DNA from: Distichodus sexfasciatus
Taxonomy: Eukaryota; Chordata; Actinopteri; Characiformes; Distichodontidae
Direction of reading: 5' to 3'
NCBI GenBank assembly: GCA_032718565.1
Contig: JAVGVS010000002.1
Span: forward strand, 7,530,560 to 7,594,559
Length of the DNA: 64,000 bases
Of this stretch, positions 1 to 12,333 are shown in pieces (position 1 is the stretch's first letter; the number at the start of each line of letters is the position of its first letter). Below the pieces are notes generated by a model. That model did not search any database and was not told the DNA's origin. It was given only the letters and a program-made list of their open reading frames with translations. The position numbers and the translations under genes are program-made.

Positions 1-96
1 TCATTATCGTGGCTCTGCACCTGCACTATGGCTGTGAGGTGGCACAGAGCAATTACCATGCCAATATGAGAGGACAGGAAACAAACAGCAGCGCAG

Positions 97-123
<27 letters not shown>
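97..123. repeat. (AC)n microsatellite
   Basis: About 13 AC dinucleotide units run without interruption. It is a simple repeat and likely polymorphic in length. The short reading frame crossing it is low-complexity (Thr-His repeats) and is not a gene. Confidence 0.95.
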
Positions 124-127
<4 letters not shown>

Positions 128-3100
128 CTCTAATGGGATGAGTACAGGCAGGTCTGACTCAGGTCTTGGTGAAGTTTACTTTAGTCCCGGTTCCAGCTCC
201 AACTTCAAACCTGCCCTATAAAGCTGTCATTTCTTATATTTGAGGCATTCATGTTATTTTATAATTAAAAAGCTAGAAGAATCACAGTCCTGCCTCTCTG
301 AAATGCCACTATTACACTTTGCTCTCATGAACAGCACCAATGACATTTGCTGAGTAAAAACAAGCAGTAAACATGAATTTGGGTATCACTGTTTTTATGA
401 AAACTGTCATTACTCAGCATAACAAAGCTGTAGTCAATATTCTTTATATTAAATTGGCTTGACAAAAAGGAAGAGCAAAACTGATGGCTCTGTTTTTATG
501 TAATTATCACCTCTCCATAGGATTTAGTGGAACATTTTCAGCTTTAATTGGCTATGCAGAGCGAGGCAGAACTGCCTCCCTAAACTTTGTCAGGCTTGTT
601 GGCAGAGTTCATGCTGTTCAAACAGCTCAGAATGCTGTGTCACAATGTGTTAAATAAGCAAGGAAAATAGGAAAATGACATGTACAGATCCCAAAAACAA
701 TGGATTAAAAAAACTGACATATGAGTAAAACCATCCTCTGCACATCCCCAAATGTGAGTAGCAAGTTCAAAGGAGTAGTGCAATTACAAACATAAAGGAT
801 CAAGAAGGCCCAGTTCATAACTGATGTGTGTAGTTACCATTTTTCAGACATTTCTCATGAATACATTAATAGAGTTGCTCTTATTACAGAATGAATAAAT
901 CCTTAATCAGGAAATGCTGTGGCATTTGGGGGCATTTTACAGGATTTGCATGAGTCCCATTTTCCAGTACAACTGTGTAAGATCACTGTGAAACAGTGTA
1001 GAAATAGACTTTATTCAAGAATTCTGTCCTAGAACATTCAATGATCTGCCTGCTATTTTGTTATTTCCCCATATCCCAGAAAACATCTTTAATATATTAT
1101 GGGATCTTGATCTTGGACGTTGATTTTGGAAGATTGAGATGCGGACAAATGAGGAGAGTAAAAGAGTTTCCATCTCAGAACATGTTAACAAACAAATTGT
1201 TGCTTATGATCAACAGGCTCAATAAGATCCATATGTTATGAATGCTGGACAAAATCAGAGTGTACAGTCTAGATCACGGTCAGGGTGGTAGTTTCCCATC
1301 GGACCACTAGTGGCCTCCCTGTCCTGTGATTCTATGTGGTTTGTTTCCCCTAATGTGCCTGTGTTTGTCTGCTCAGCTGTTTTGTGGCTGGTTTGATGTT
1401 TTGGTGTTGGATTTTTTCATGTAAATCCCCTTGGATCAGTTTGAGGTTTTTGTTTTTTTTGTTTCTTTTATTCTCTTGGGTATGTACGTTTTAGTGGTTT
1501 TATTCTTTTTTATTATTATTATTATTATTATTGTTTGTTCTGTTCACACTTAAAACTCTTAAACCCTGCCTTGTCCAACACTCAAAATTCATCTGATTGG
1601 GAAAAACATGGATTATTTAGGTTTATGTTACAATCTCAATGTTTTTACAGTTACAACCGCAAAAATTAAAACAATTTGACTCATATGAGGAGACACTACA
1701 GATTAAGATTCTCTTTAGGGGTTCAGTGTTAACGGGGTGAGTATTTCTGATGACTTTCTTTGCTGGTTAGTCAGACTGCTGACATATAAGATTATGTATA
1801 AATAGACTTATCACTGTCATGGGTCTCCCTCAGGCAAACCCAGTCTCTGGCTCTCCCCCAGCTGCACCCCCAGTCCCCGCCCTCCTTTTATTTCCCCTGA
1901 AAGCCCTGGCAGTCAGAACTTAGCTGACTTAGGGCAGTTTATGGTGCCCCCCACCCCACCCCACTCACTGGAGGGTGGGACTATTGATCTGGACCCTTGC
2001 AGAGAGTCGCACATGTGACACTCTAAATTCAGGACGCAAGCCTTGTGAACTCTGCACAGGTCTGGGATTCAAGCCCCTCTAGTCATAACATATCGATTTT
2101 AGGTCTTTTTTTCCCCCTTTTCTTTTTTTGTTCTATCTATTTTTATTCCACTTGCAATGGTTACCCAAAGGGAAAAACAGATAAACAAGGGACTGAAGGG
2201 ACAGCAGGGAGGAGTGATGGATGGGGACACAGGAGAGGAGACAAGTCAAGTCAAGACTGCTGAGTTTTCACATGATGTTATGGGAAACCTGCCAAAGCAG
2301 CTATAGTCACTCTATTCACAAACTCGATCTCAAAATAAATTCTATATTTTTGTGACTGAGAGACTTGACACAAATTAAACCCCTTTCTAACCGCTCACCA
2401 ATGACTCTCATTCTCTTAGAGCCTCAAGCACGTCCCGTCTTTGTCCATCACTCCTCATAAAACATGGAAGTCAGGCATCAGGATTCTTCTTCGTTTCAGG
2501 TTGATCGAACTTCTTTAAGCCAAAACGTGACAAGTCTCTAGCTGTTTTCAAACACTGACTGGTGCTGTATCTCTTCTGCTTTCTTCACCAACCTAAAAAA
2601 TGCAATGCATCTTTAAATGCACGTTTCAATATGACTGGAAATAGAAACTTGGTTAACTTGACTTTATTAACTGGCTCTAAGTTGCTGCAGGGAGCTATCC
2701 ATGTACTAAGGAAATGGAACTCACTCTGAATAATAGTCACAAATTGGGGTCTCATGTGGCGGACTAAAAGGCTGGCTCTGGCCTATCAATCCTGAGCCCC
2801 TGCTCTAGACCCTTACTCCAAGTCGAAGTGGACTTGATGTTTAATAGCAGAAATGAAATTGTTAGAAACTACTTCATCCCTGTCTCATACCTTAATTAGT
2901 CGTTACTTTTGAGATTTTTTGTGGTTATGTACATAAAGATGGGCATAAATTCAGAGTATTTTTTGTGTAAACACCTCCCAAAAACAGTGCCTGCCTCTGT
3001 CTCTAAAAGTGAGTTTTTGGGCTGCATTTGTCAGAGAGGGTAATTGAGTGAATGGCACTAATAATGTTTGAGTAGGGTGATGTGGGTCTCTCTCCCGCTG

Positions 3101-3957
3101 CTGATGGGAGCCGATAGGCCCTTTCATTATTTCTGGCATCGTCCTGACAACGAAGCGCCAGTGACCTTGCCAATGGGAGTCCTGCATTAAACACTAATTA
3201 GGATGACTTTGGGAGAGCCACACCACAGGAGCACAGGAGAGGAAGAATGAAGGAGAGAGTCAGAGGGATGGAGAACGAGTGGGAAAAAATAGACAGAGAG
3301 ACAGACAGAAAGACAGCCATACAAATGAGTATAGAGACAGCTAAGGACAAGCAATGTTAAGAAGGCCCTTCTAAGAAGGCTCTAATAGCATTACTTATTG
3401 CCTGCTTGCTAATGACCAAACACTTTGGTTGCAAATTCTCACGTTAGTATTTATGCAACTAGAGAATAACCTGTAACAGTTCCTCTAACGTACCTACAAT
3501 CGTTCAGAAATCAGGCAGAAGGGAACGTCAGGAATGAGGGAAGTATCTCTTGACAATAAAAGAGACAGATGGGAACGAAGAGGAAGGAGGAAAATATTTC
3601 ACGGCACACAAAGGAAGGAAGGAGAGGGCCGTATCGGCTGAAGGTAATAGGCTGGGACTAATAAGTGAAGTGGAAGAGCTTTTTGTGATCTCTCCCTGGG
3701 CTGAGGATTTGCATGACATCTGCATGCTGGTTGCGTGAGATTTCAGTCACTGACATGTCAGAGGTTCATGAGGGTGTGACTCACTGTGCGAACAGAGAAC
3801 ATTCATGTTCAGCACATACACACATACCCACACTGTATATACATGCTGTATGCCTTATGTCTTTAACATAAGCAGATTTTCTGACCCTACAGAGAATCAG
3901 TACAAAAACAATTCTATCACAGAATGACTGAACCTCCTTTTACAACATATGCTGGAG
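124..3957. other. Gene-free stretch, mostly unique sequence
   Basis: No reading frame here has coding character, and I recognise no repeat family. Present are T-rich runs near 1440-1510, an (ATT)n tract (1511-1532), a C-rich stretch near 1850-1980 and purine-rich sequence near 3220-3310. The block 3095-3205 is GC-balanced, repeat-free and rich in ATTA-type homeodomain cores (for example near 3191), so it could be a conserved non-coding element. That is inference only. Confidence 0.5.
1511..1532. repeat. (ATT)n microsatellite
   Basis: Seven uninterrupted trinucleotide units sit inside a T-rich stretch. Confidence 0.9.
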
Positions 3958-4012
3958 AAAGAGAAGGAGAGAGAGAGAAGGAGAGAGAGGGAGAGAGAGG
4001 GAGAGAGAGAGT
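3958..4012. repeat. (GA)n purine tract
   Basis: A pure purine strand of GAGA and GGGAGA units over about 55 bp. Such mirror-repeat tracts can adopt triplex (H-DNA) structure. No function is implied. Confidence 0.9.
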
Positions 4013-4760
4013 ATTTTAAAGAAACCAAAAAACCTCACAGAGGTAGCAACGCATAGACATTTGATGTATTTATGTCTTCTGGATCCCATAAAGATACACT
4101 AAAAATATATGGAATGATATAAAATAAAAAGTATGTGTCTATAGGCATCCTCACCTTTGTGTATATGAATCTTATGTATTTCTGGGATGTTCAGTCTATG
4201 ATGTGAATATCAATGCCACCATGTTGATTAGGTATATTGAGCCCTCAGCACAAATGCATAATTCAGCAAATGCAATCTCACAACAGTTCTCAGCTAAAAG
4301 TCCCACGACATCCATTGACTTACTGGAGCAAGAGCATCACTCCTCTCAGTCTTCCAGGCATGAATCTCACCGTACTGTAATGGTAATCAGTGCATTGCAT
4401 TTAGCACCACAACATTTATTAGCAGCTCGCCGCTGCACTCTGAAGCCTGTGCTGTCTGCATGCTCTGCCAAATCAACACTTTCAGATTGTATTTTCTGAC
4501 AAGAGCAGTCCAAGGGCCTCATATATCAAACGTGTATGCACACAAAAATGTTCTTGCAAACCATGTCCATGTGGATTACAGTGCAATATCTAATATCAAA
4601 AACCAAGTTTATCAAAAATAGACCTTAAGGGAAATGCATGTGTATGTTGCTGCAAAACCCAGAAAAGTTTTATTTTAACTGGGAGAATGCTCACACAGCA
4701 GAGTTTGTGCAAGCTGGCATGACAATGAGCTAAGAAACGTTGGCAGTTTTGGATTAATTC

Positions 4761-5035
4761 ACATTTGGGTCATTTAGCAGACGTTCCTATCCAAAGTGAC
4801 TTCCAGTTCAGAATTACAAGGACAATCTTGTGCGAGCAACCCATGGGTTAATGAACAGTGGCTTAACAGTGATTTAGTTTTTTCCAGGATTCAGACTTGC
4901 AAACCTATTTTCACACAGGGTTTCCAAACCAACACAGAGTTTTTTCGTCCACTCAGACCACCATTTCCTTTCCTTCCACTGAGTTAGTTACTTCATTTAA
5001 CACGGTCTTATCCAAAGTGAACCCTATACAGGGCA
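4761..5035 (+). repeat. Degenerate fish SINE-like repeat
   Basis: It opens with the widespread fish repeat motif CATTTAGCAGACG followed by TATCCAAAGTGACTT. A second TATCCAAAGTGA motif occurs at about 5010. The middle has the GGTTAATG...GTGG...TTTTCCAGGATTCAGACTTGCAAACC layout of a decayed SINE body. The copy is old and its edges are approximate. Confidence 0.55.
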
Positions 5036-5449
5036 CGTCTCAAGCAAGTTGATTTTTTTAATGTTGTACGCCCTATCTAGCTAAAGCTCAATTATCTATT
5101 ACATCTACACCCACCAAAGGGCACATATTTATACTTAACACAGTGAAATATCTTAATGCATGAAATTTGAGCCCTTTATATAAGTGGAGATGGCTTGACA
5201 GAGCCATTGAAATGGAAAGTGAAAGTACTGAAATATTTATCTTTACATTGCAAATAGATAAAGTTTACTGAAGGCATTTTTGTCACAAAATGTAAAATTT
5301 TAAATGGAGGTCATGTGAAATGGTACCACATATTGCCCACTTGATAAATTATGAACATTTCTGTGGATTACCTGTATAGCTCACAACTATTAATCTAAAA
5401 CACAAACAGATCACCGTAATTCAAACTCTTGACATTAATTCAATTGATA
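5036..5449. other. Unique AT-rich sequence, nothing recognised
   Basis: AT-rich sequence between two SINE copies. I see no reading frame, RNA gene or repeat. Confidence 0.5.
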
Positions 5450-5688
5450 TTGGTGGCGTAACGGTAGGGTGTTCGCCCTGTGAACAGAAGGTCACAGGTT
5501 CAAATCAGGTACCACTGAGATACTCATGAGCAAGGTACTGTCCCCAAGCACTACTCCCCGGGCGCTGCCCTTGTTAGCTGCCCACAGCTCCTTCACAGAC
5601 GGGTCAAATGCAGAGGTCACATTTTGTTGTTGTGCACTGTGTGCTGTGGTGTGTTCACAATGACAAATAATCACTCACTTTCACTTTT
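5450..5688 (+). mobile_element. tRNA-derived SINE (family A), near full length
   Basis: The head holds RNA polymerase III promoter boxes inherited from a tRNA: an A-box-like GGTGGCGTAACGGTAGGGTG and a B-box-like GGTCACAGGTTCAAATC about 40 bp later. The body has the family-specific string GAGCAAGGTACTGTCCCC and a TTGTGCACTGTGTGCTGTGG section. It ends in the tail repeat AATAATCACTCACTTTCACTTTT. Several more copies in this window share this order. It is a retroposed element moved by a partner LINE, not a functional tRNA. Confidence 0.85.
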
Positions 5689-6559
5689 AATCAACAGTAA
5701 GACATATAAAAGTCATATGAAGACTGTAAAATGCAGGTGACAGAGTGTGCACAACCACAGAAGAGTTAAGAGTACGTAAACAGACACCTTGGGGGAAAAA
5801 AAGCAAAAAGGTTGAACACAACAAAAAGAAATGAATACAAAAATGACTGTTGGAAGCAGATTCTCTGGGTTCACTTTCAGGGCTCTGGCCCATCATATTC
5901 AATGATGAGATGTCACTCTACTTGAGCTGAGTGAGCATTAATTAGCCTTGGCACCTTAAACAACCCCTTATTTATTTGAGGTTGCAACCCTGGCACATCA
6001 AAACTTATTTTTTGTTTTGTTACTTCTTTTCTTTTACTGCAAACAGAATGATGAATATTTAACAGTGGGATAAATATTTATGCTCCACTGTGCTAAGTTT
6101 GAGGCAAATATTTGATTTGGATGTTTAACGTGATTCAGCCCAGCATGTGAAATGAACAGTTGAGGCACTGAAATCTCCTGGTGATGTAATCAGTGTTGCC
6201 ATGACTATGACCTGGGGCTGACCTTTCACACTGCACATATGGTGGACAATACAACATACAGTCCATTGAGTCGGACCTTTTCGCACTTTTCTCACTTGCA
6301 GTTGCATTAGTTGTGTATATGCTTTGTGCTCTATGTGTAGGCGTTTGTGCTCCTTACAGAGAATGAGCCATCAGCAAGAAGCTTTCATTTTCATTGGATC
6401 GTTTACTTCATCTTTATGCATTCTAATTGCCTCTGATTGTTTTTCTCTGTGTTATGAAAATGCTCCAAACTTTTTATTGCTGTTAACTATTTCAGTCACT
6501 GATCTAGAGAACTTTTTTGCAAACTTACTTATGAGTATGGGGTGATTACCGTCATTATG

Positions 6560-6800
6560 CTCTAACCCAAAGTGACTTCTCCTTTCTAATTATAAGGACA
6601 GACTCCCTGGGTTAATTGCCCAACAGAGGGTTGTTTTAGGCTCTTCAGGGATTTGAACCCCCAATCTTCTTATCACCTACACTGGCTTTTTAGATATTGA
6701 GACCACCACACCACCAGTAAACCTTCAATGGTCCATGATTTGAACTGGTGACTCTCTGATCACAGAAGCAGATCCCTAACCATTGCATTACCACTGTTTT
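6560..6800 (-). repeat. Decayed tRNA-SINE heads (composite fragment)
   Basis: Two head-like pieces lie on the minus strand. One has GATTTGAACCCCCAATCTTC followed by GACCACCACACCACC (about 6650-6715). The other has GATTTGAACTGGTGACTCTC followed by CTAACCATTGCATTACCACTG (about 6739-6797). These are reverse complements of B-box then A-box. The left portion (about 6560-6640) carries the ACCCAAAGTGACTT fish SINE motif. This is an old composite. Confidence 0.55.
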
Positions 6801-6839
6801 TTATTACCATGTCTAGATGTAGGTCTAGCTATTGTTCCA

Positions 6840-6993
6840 GACAGGCAGAAAAGCATGGGCAGCACCTAGGGAGCGTTGATTGGGGATGGTACCTAGCGTT
6901 GATTGGGGATGGTACCTGCAGAGGTCATATTTTGTTGTGGTGCCCTGTGTGCCGTGCTGTGGTGTGTTCACAACGACAAATAATCACTCACAT
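6840..6993 (+). repeat. SINE family A 3' fragment with internal 23-bp duplication
   Basis: The 3' part (from about 6918) matches the family A body and tail: GCAGAGGTCATATTTTGTTG, the CACTGTGTGC-like section, GTTCACAACGACAAATAATCACTCAC. Just before it a 23-bp unit is repeated exactly in tandem (6872-6894 and 6895-6917). The tRNA head is missing. Confidence 0.7.
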
Positions 6994-7025
6994 ACCTTTA
7001 CTGGTCCGGATTTGAACTGGTACTA

Positions 7026-8741
7026 AAAAGACTGAAGGGCTAGTTTTTATGCCTGCCATGCAGACAAACAACTTATTGCTTTAATTTGAATAAATGTGAT
7101 GTGATTATAAGGGAATAAGGGAGGATTTTGGTAAAAAAAAAAAAACTAGAGCACTTCATGAGATTTTGTTTAACAGCCCAGGCAATAGTGCAATCCTTTG
7201 CTATAACAGGGGATCATTTCTGGGGTCAAAGACCAGACACTGAGGAGAATGAAGTGATTGCACTGTGTGGCTAGCAGCTTGGTGGAACGATGTGTGGAAC
7301 AGCAATAGGTCAGGGGTTGGTTTTTGATGACAGACGTCATGGCTCGTCGGGTCCACAGGGGGCAGCAGGGTGCGACGCAGTCCACCGGCAAAGAGGTCAG
7401 GATGATTTGTAAGCCGTCGAACAGGAAATGCTCAGATGAAGATCAAGAGTGTCTCTAAGGTGGAAGCTGCCATTCCTGGGTGAGGGGTTTTGTTTGATGT
7501 GCAATGAGAAGAATGAAGAAAAATGAATCGGTGCCGGCTTAAAAACAGCAGCATTCTGCAAGATGCTGCAACAAAAGAAATAACTATTTGTTGATGCCTT
7601 TATGGCTTCTAAAATAAAGTAAAAAATAAATATCACAAACCACAAATAATGAAAGTCAAAGTCATCTCTGCTATATACTGTACAAGTATACAGAGAGACG
7701 AGACGACATGGCTCCAGTTGTTAACAGTACAAGGAACAAATAAGGCACATATAAACTGAATATAAAATATTTTTAAAAATGATCACTGATGTTTCCAGAT
7801 CACCTCACACTCTCCCACTGAACGTGTCTTTAAACAGTTTCAGTCTAAAAAGGTTTGGAAATGGTGTAGAAAAGAGGACAAGCACTTTTCATTTTCAGGT
7901 AGAACTCCGGAATTACTATAAAGGAAAATACACTGACCATGGCAACACCTCTGAAGGGAAGAATAACAGGATGGGTTATAGTATAGTATTGCATGACTTT
8001 AAGTACTTTGAACAAGTAATGTTCCTTTTCCATCAAGATTACAAGGATATTTTTATCTAAACCTTAAATGCTTTGGTCAAGTCAGATACTGTACATACAG
8101 AGAGAATATTTAGCTCTTTAAATCTAAACTGTCTATCACTAGGTCATCACCTTATGACGTCAGATCATGACATGCCAATAACAAATGACAGATTTCCAAA
8201 AATATACTACATTTATACGTCAGTGACAAGCTTTGAAAATTGGGGTTTATATTTGCATATACAGTAGATCCCCATAAAATGTATGCATTTGTAAATACTG
8301 AAATTAAAATAATTTCATTTGAGATATTTCCTCTCAAAAGAGCCTTGAAGCTTCCAAATAAAGGGTAAGGATATTATGGAAGAATTACAGCACAGGACAG
8401 TCCAAATATTTCACAGCTTGGTCTTTTATGTCCGTCACCAAAGGCAGACAGTAGAATGTGAGCCATTTCCAACAGGAAAGGCTGTGAAGGAATTGTTTCA
8501 CTCAGGTTAACCATGATTGATGAGGGGCTAAGTCCCAGATTCCTCTCTCTTCTTCCCTCATTCTCCCTTTATGTCTCTATTTCCTCTTTGGCCTCTTTCT
8601 CACCCTCACTCTTTAAGGTATGAAGCAATACAGACATCACAGCATGATGTGTTGTAGTTTTAGGCCTTGGTATGTCTTATTTTGATGTCAAAGTATCAAC
8701 TGAAAAAATGCCTTGACTTTAAATTGTCAATTGCCCAAACA
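7026..8741. other. Gene-free stretch, nothing recognised
   Basis: Short open frames occur on both strands but none shows a domain, a splice-site pair or coding-like composition. No repeat family was recognised apart from a short poly-A run at about 7133-7144. Confidence 0.45.
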
Positions 8742-8945
8742 TTTTCATTTGTGGCATTTCTCAGATGCTCTTATCTAGAGGAAAACCTCCATTTTCCTCT
8801 GCAGGGACAGCCTCCCCTGAGCAAATTGGGATAAAAGCCTTGGTCAGGTGCAAAACAGTGGTATTGCTGGAGGAAGGACAGAATTGGATCTGAACCTATG
8901 ATCTCTTGTCCATAAACAAGTGCCCCACCATTAGAAACTACAACT
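8742..8945 (+). repeat. Decayed SINE-like repeat
   Basis: It contains GTGGCATTTCTCAGATGCTCTTATC, a diverged form of the fish CATTTAGCAGACGCTTTTATC motif. It follows with GCAGGGACAGCCTCCCCTGAGCAA and a TGAACCTATGATCTC...GCCCCACCATTAG end, the usual order for such SINEs. Boundaries are approximate. Confidence 0.5.
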
Positions 8946-10856
8946 ACCTTGTAGATTTTCTTCAAATAAGAAAGGTGTTTATACATTTAAATGTATAAAA
9001 ACTATTCCACTGTATTTCACCTTTCCACTTTTCTCCCACTTATTTGTTAGACATTTTTGTTATATGGATCTCAACACCCTTCGAATTATATTCAAAAGCT
9101 TCACATGAACATATCACATTATATCATTCCTGTAGTTGCTGTCATGCCCCTGCGTAAGTGCACAGTTAGAGTGAATGCTAGTGGGTGTGGATAGCTATTA
9201 ACATTGCAGATTTTGGTTTGTATTCTAATGATGTGTTCCTATGGTTTAATCAATAACCTGGTGCGTTTAATCAGAGCTCCATTTGATGGATTCCCAGCAC
9301 CGCAGCCATTCATCACACCAATTAGACATTCATCACGGCCTCGGCTGTAGACTTTCTTCAGGAAAATTAGTGAAAGTAGAAAGCATTTCTGTGCCACGTC
9401 TATATGCTGGGATTGATAGATGAACTGTATACAATGAAATTGATATTATAGATAAATTAGTTGTATTTGAGTAGTTCTGTGCCAGATGTCACAATATTTG
9501 TTCTACAAGCTACAGTCAAAAGTTTTTTTTTGTAGAAGTACAGACACAGGCTGGCACACGTGAGAGTGACACCAGCTAAAAGAGCAGCAGAAATTTTGAT
9601 TGTTGAAACGTTATCTCTCTTGACATCTTTTATTCCTAAGGACTTCAGGACTAAAATTTGATCTAATTCCAAACGCCCCTGAAGCACACCTCCCTTTTAT
9701 TATTCACCACTCATGGAATTCATTATTAAAACAGTGTTAGTGAAATTTCAATTAATTGCTTTGAGTCAAATGTATGAATTCTCGAAACAGGGGAAGGATC
9801 TATAAAGGGAGCCCGCAGCACCTGCTGACAAATCCATCAAAGATACATGAAACTAACAGATAGCTGAAGTTAGACACGGTTATAAAACGGAGGTCACAGT
9901 GGGAAATATTGAATGCTGGGCCTGCGTCGGTGAATGCAGTGAATCTGATCTGATAATGAATATTATTTTTGCCTTTAGTCACAGCAACTCTTCAACAACA
10001 ACTTAAATGTTCACTGCACTGTGAATCGATTATTTACACAGTCCAGAAGGCAAAGCATTACAGCCTTGGTACAGGGATGAGGGTGGAATAACTGCTTCCT
10101 TTATATGGTGTGTGCAGTTATTAGAGCAGCATTGTATTATGATAAATAACTGTGGAGGTCATGGCATCGCAAACTGGTGAGAATTTAAACACCTAAAGGT
10201 GGAAGACAGAAAACAAAATCTTAACTGAACTTAAGCTGATGCTTGAAAGCTGCAATGTCAAGTCTCGGTTCACTGTATACATCAGCATTTGTGGGCCATA
10301 GCTTTGAGGGGGAAAACCCATCCTCGACTATTCTGTGCCATGCAGACAGTTCCTACTGGCGTCATGTTTGATCTGCCATATCTACAGATAAACCCTAACA
10401 TGTGTCCACTGGGTACAGCCCAAAGACAGCTTTATAGAGGAAAAAGAGATTTTTAAAAATTAAATTAAAAAAAGTCTTTCTTTGCGAATATCTATCTGAC
10501 CGGGGTTATGTTCAAAATGGCATGTGACACTAAACCCCTCATTGACATACTGCCACAGAGAATGCATTACAATGACATCAAGAATATGGAAATAGTGATA
10601 CTGTAAGGTGGAAACCAGAGATTAGCCTAACACCTCCAGTCTGTTCCCTGGATTTAGAAAGTGAGGCACACACACTGGGGAAAAAAACAACAAAAAAACA
10701 GACTCACAAACACACTGGCCTGTGCCAGGCTGGTTCCAGATGTGCCCACGGTCTGGCCGGGCTCTAAATGTCAGGCTGGATTAATTCACCTGGCGCAGCC
10801 CCCATCAGCCCCGGTGTGAGCTAACATGCACCCAGTGGTCTTCAATGGTCTCACTG
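8946..10856. other. Gene-free stretch with one conserved-looking block
   Basis: No genes or repeats recognised. The segment about 9230-9360 is repeat-free, balanced in composition and contains TTTAATCA, CAATTAGA and CCATTCATCA strings typical of transcription-factor-dense non-coding elements. This is inference, and comparative alignment would decide it. Confidence 0.4.
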
Positions 10857-10930
10857 AGGGAGAGGGTGAGAAAGGGAGAAAGAAGAAAAGAGGGAGCGAG
10901 GGGGAGAGATTTGTATGGAAAAGGAGAGGG
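10857..10930. repeat. Purine-rich (GA/GGA) tract
   Basis: A nearly pure purine stretch on the plus strand. Long frames on the opposite strand are Ser/Leu-rich translations of this low-complexity sequence and are not genes. Confidence 0.85.
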
Positions 10931-11123
10931 GCGGTGGGGTGGGGGGTTGGAGGCAGTTACAGACCAGTGCTGGACTGTAGGCTGGCATCATGGCCCAGGT
11001 TGGGGGGCGTGTAAGTTGACGCTGGGTTTCTTTTTTGATCAGCCAAGAGGGAAACAGGATGTGACAGGATGTGAAGGCAGAGGGGAGCTGGCAGACTGTC
11101 CCCTCTGAGAGTGGCTGTCTGTT

Positions 11124-11346
11124 CAGAGAGAGACAGAGAGAGAAAGAGAGAGAGAGAGTAGTGGGGGTGATAGCGAGTGAACAAGAACGTGTATGTATAA
11201 GGGAGAGAGAGATTGATGAAGTGAGAGAGAGAGAGAGAGAGCAAAAGCAAACAAGCAAGCAAGAGAGAGAGTGAGTAAGAAGGTGAGAGAGAGAAGAGGA
11301 AGGGAGAGAGAAAGCGAGAGAGCAAGCGCAAGGGAGAAAGAAAGAC
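11124..11346. repeat. Long (GA)n-rich tract
   Basis: About 220 bp of GAGAGA-dominated purine sequence with short interruptions (for example GTATGTATAAGG). The apparent 200-residue minus-strand frames across it are artefacts of the simple repeat. Confidence 0.9.
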
Positions 11347-11501
11347 AGGTGTGACATTGATCCAATGAGACTGATCCGGCCGGTTTGATCCGGGAGTTTG
11401 GAGCTGAGCATGTTTGAAGCGCTGATGAAAGCCGAGGGCTGCCTGAGAGGCTTCTGGGTCACAGTGAGGAGTAAAAAAAAAACTTGCAGAGGAGCCCAGC
11501 A

Positions 11502-11528
11502 ACTGACTGACTGACTGACTGACTGACT
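11502..11528. repeat. (ACTG)n tetranucleotide microsatellite
   Basis: Six to seven tandem CTGA units follow a poly-A run. Confidence 0.9.
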
Positions 11529-12246
11529 CCCTGACTGTGCTTTTCATTAGCGCCGGACACCATTAAAAACATCACGCTGCCTGTCAATACTCTTCACACT
11601 CTGGCTATCCAAGTTCATCAGCTGTGCCATGTATCCAGCAGAGACCATTAAGGCAGCAGAACTCAGCCAGCGGCCATCGATTCTCACTCGCACAAGATAA
11701 GAACACTGCCTATCCTAATGCTAGCTGGCTATGTCCAACATGGCACCTACACGCTGTTGTTTTAGCACTGTTCATTAGTCATCATTATTCTTTAGCCGTT
11801 TACTGCTTAATTGCAGGACAACAAAGAGAAATGGTCCAACTAGAAGTGCATGGAAAGTTTCAGAGTTAAAGCTCTCAAAGATTCAGACTCAGCGTTATGT
11901 TATTTGTCAATTCTATGATTCAGTACACAAACTGATTCAAATTTACTCACTTTCCTTTATGCACCTGCCTAGTCCTCATTTTTGCCCCAATGCACAGAAT
12001 TTCATTTATGATTGGGCCTAAATTTAGGATATTAGTGCTAGCTATTCCTGACATTTCTCCAAGAATTATCAAAATATACTGGTCCACAGCAAATTGTCAG
12101 CAGCATGGGCATTGTTGTAAACACATTCTGGTTTTTTTTTGGTACCCAATCTACATGGCAAACCGTAGCATCATTTGTAATATTGTACAATATTAATGTT
12201 ACAATATTTTAATATCATTTAATATTTCTCTCAGCACTCGTTGTTG
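11529..12246. other. Gene-free stretch, nothing recognised
   Basis: No coding exon, RNA gene or known repeat was recognised in this unique sequence. Confidence 0.45.
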
Positions 12247-12333
12247 CTAAGTTACGAAAAGAGCCATCGTGGACTTCCATGTTCGTTCCCATTTCAATGT
12301 GTTTCTTTGAGATCGTATTTGGTAGACACAGGC
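12247..12333 (+). mobile_element. Internally deleted copy of the 14590-15044 repeat
   Basis: The first about 68 bp (CTAAGTTACGAAAAG.GCCATCG through TTTCTTTGAGATC) match the left end of the 14590-15044 element. The last about 19 bp (GT.TTTGGTAGACACAGGC) match its right end. The roughly 368 bp between them in the long copy are absent. This is the pattern of a non-autonomous deletion derivative, but terminal inverted repeats and target duplications were not identified, so the class is unknown. Confidence 0.65.

Noticed and set aside
97..123. Short regularly spaced repeats considered as CRISPR
   Set aside because: These and other tandem tracts are di-, tri- or tetranucleotide microsatellites without unique spacers, in a vertebrate genome.
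5450..5520. tRNA-like A and B boxes suggesting a tRNA gene
   Set aside because: The sequence continues into the family A SINE body, recurs many times in the window and does not close a tRNA cloverleaf with acceptor stem. All tRNA-like hits here (19088, 25721, 26141, 26928, 31561 and others) are SINEs.
10851..11547. Long minus-strand open frames (about 200 codons) rich in Ser and Leu
   Set aside because: They are translations of a long (GA)n purine tract and contain almost only SLSLSL-type low-complexity sequence, with no domain or splice sites. The same applies to 16134-16543, 18418-18786, 40712-41160, 49420-49806 and 61815-62198.
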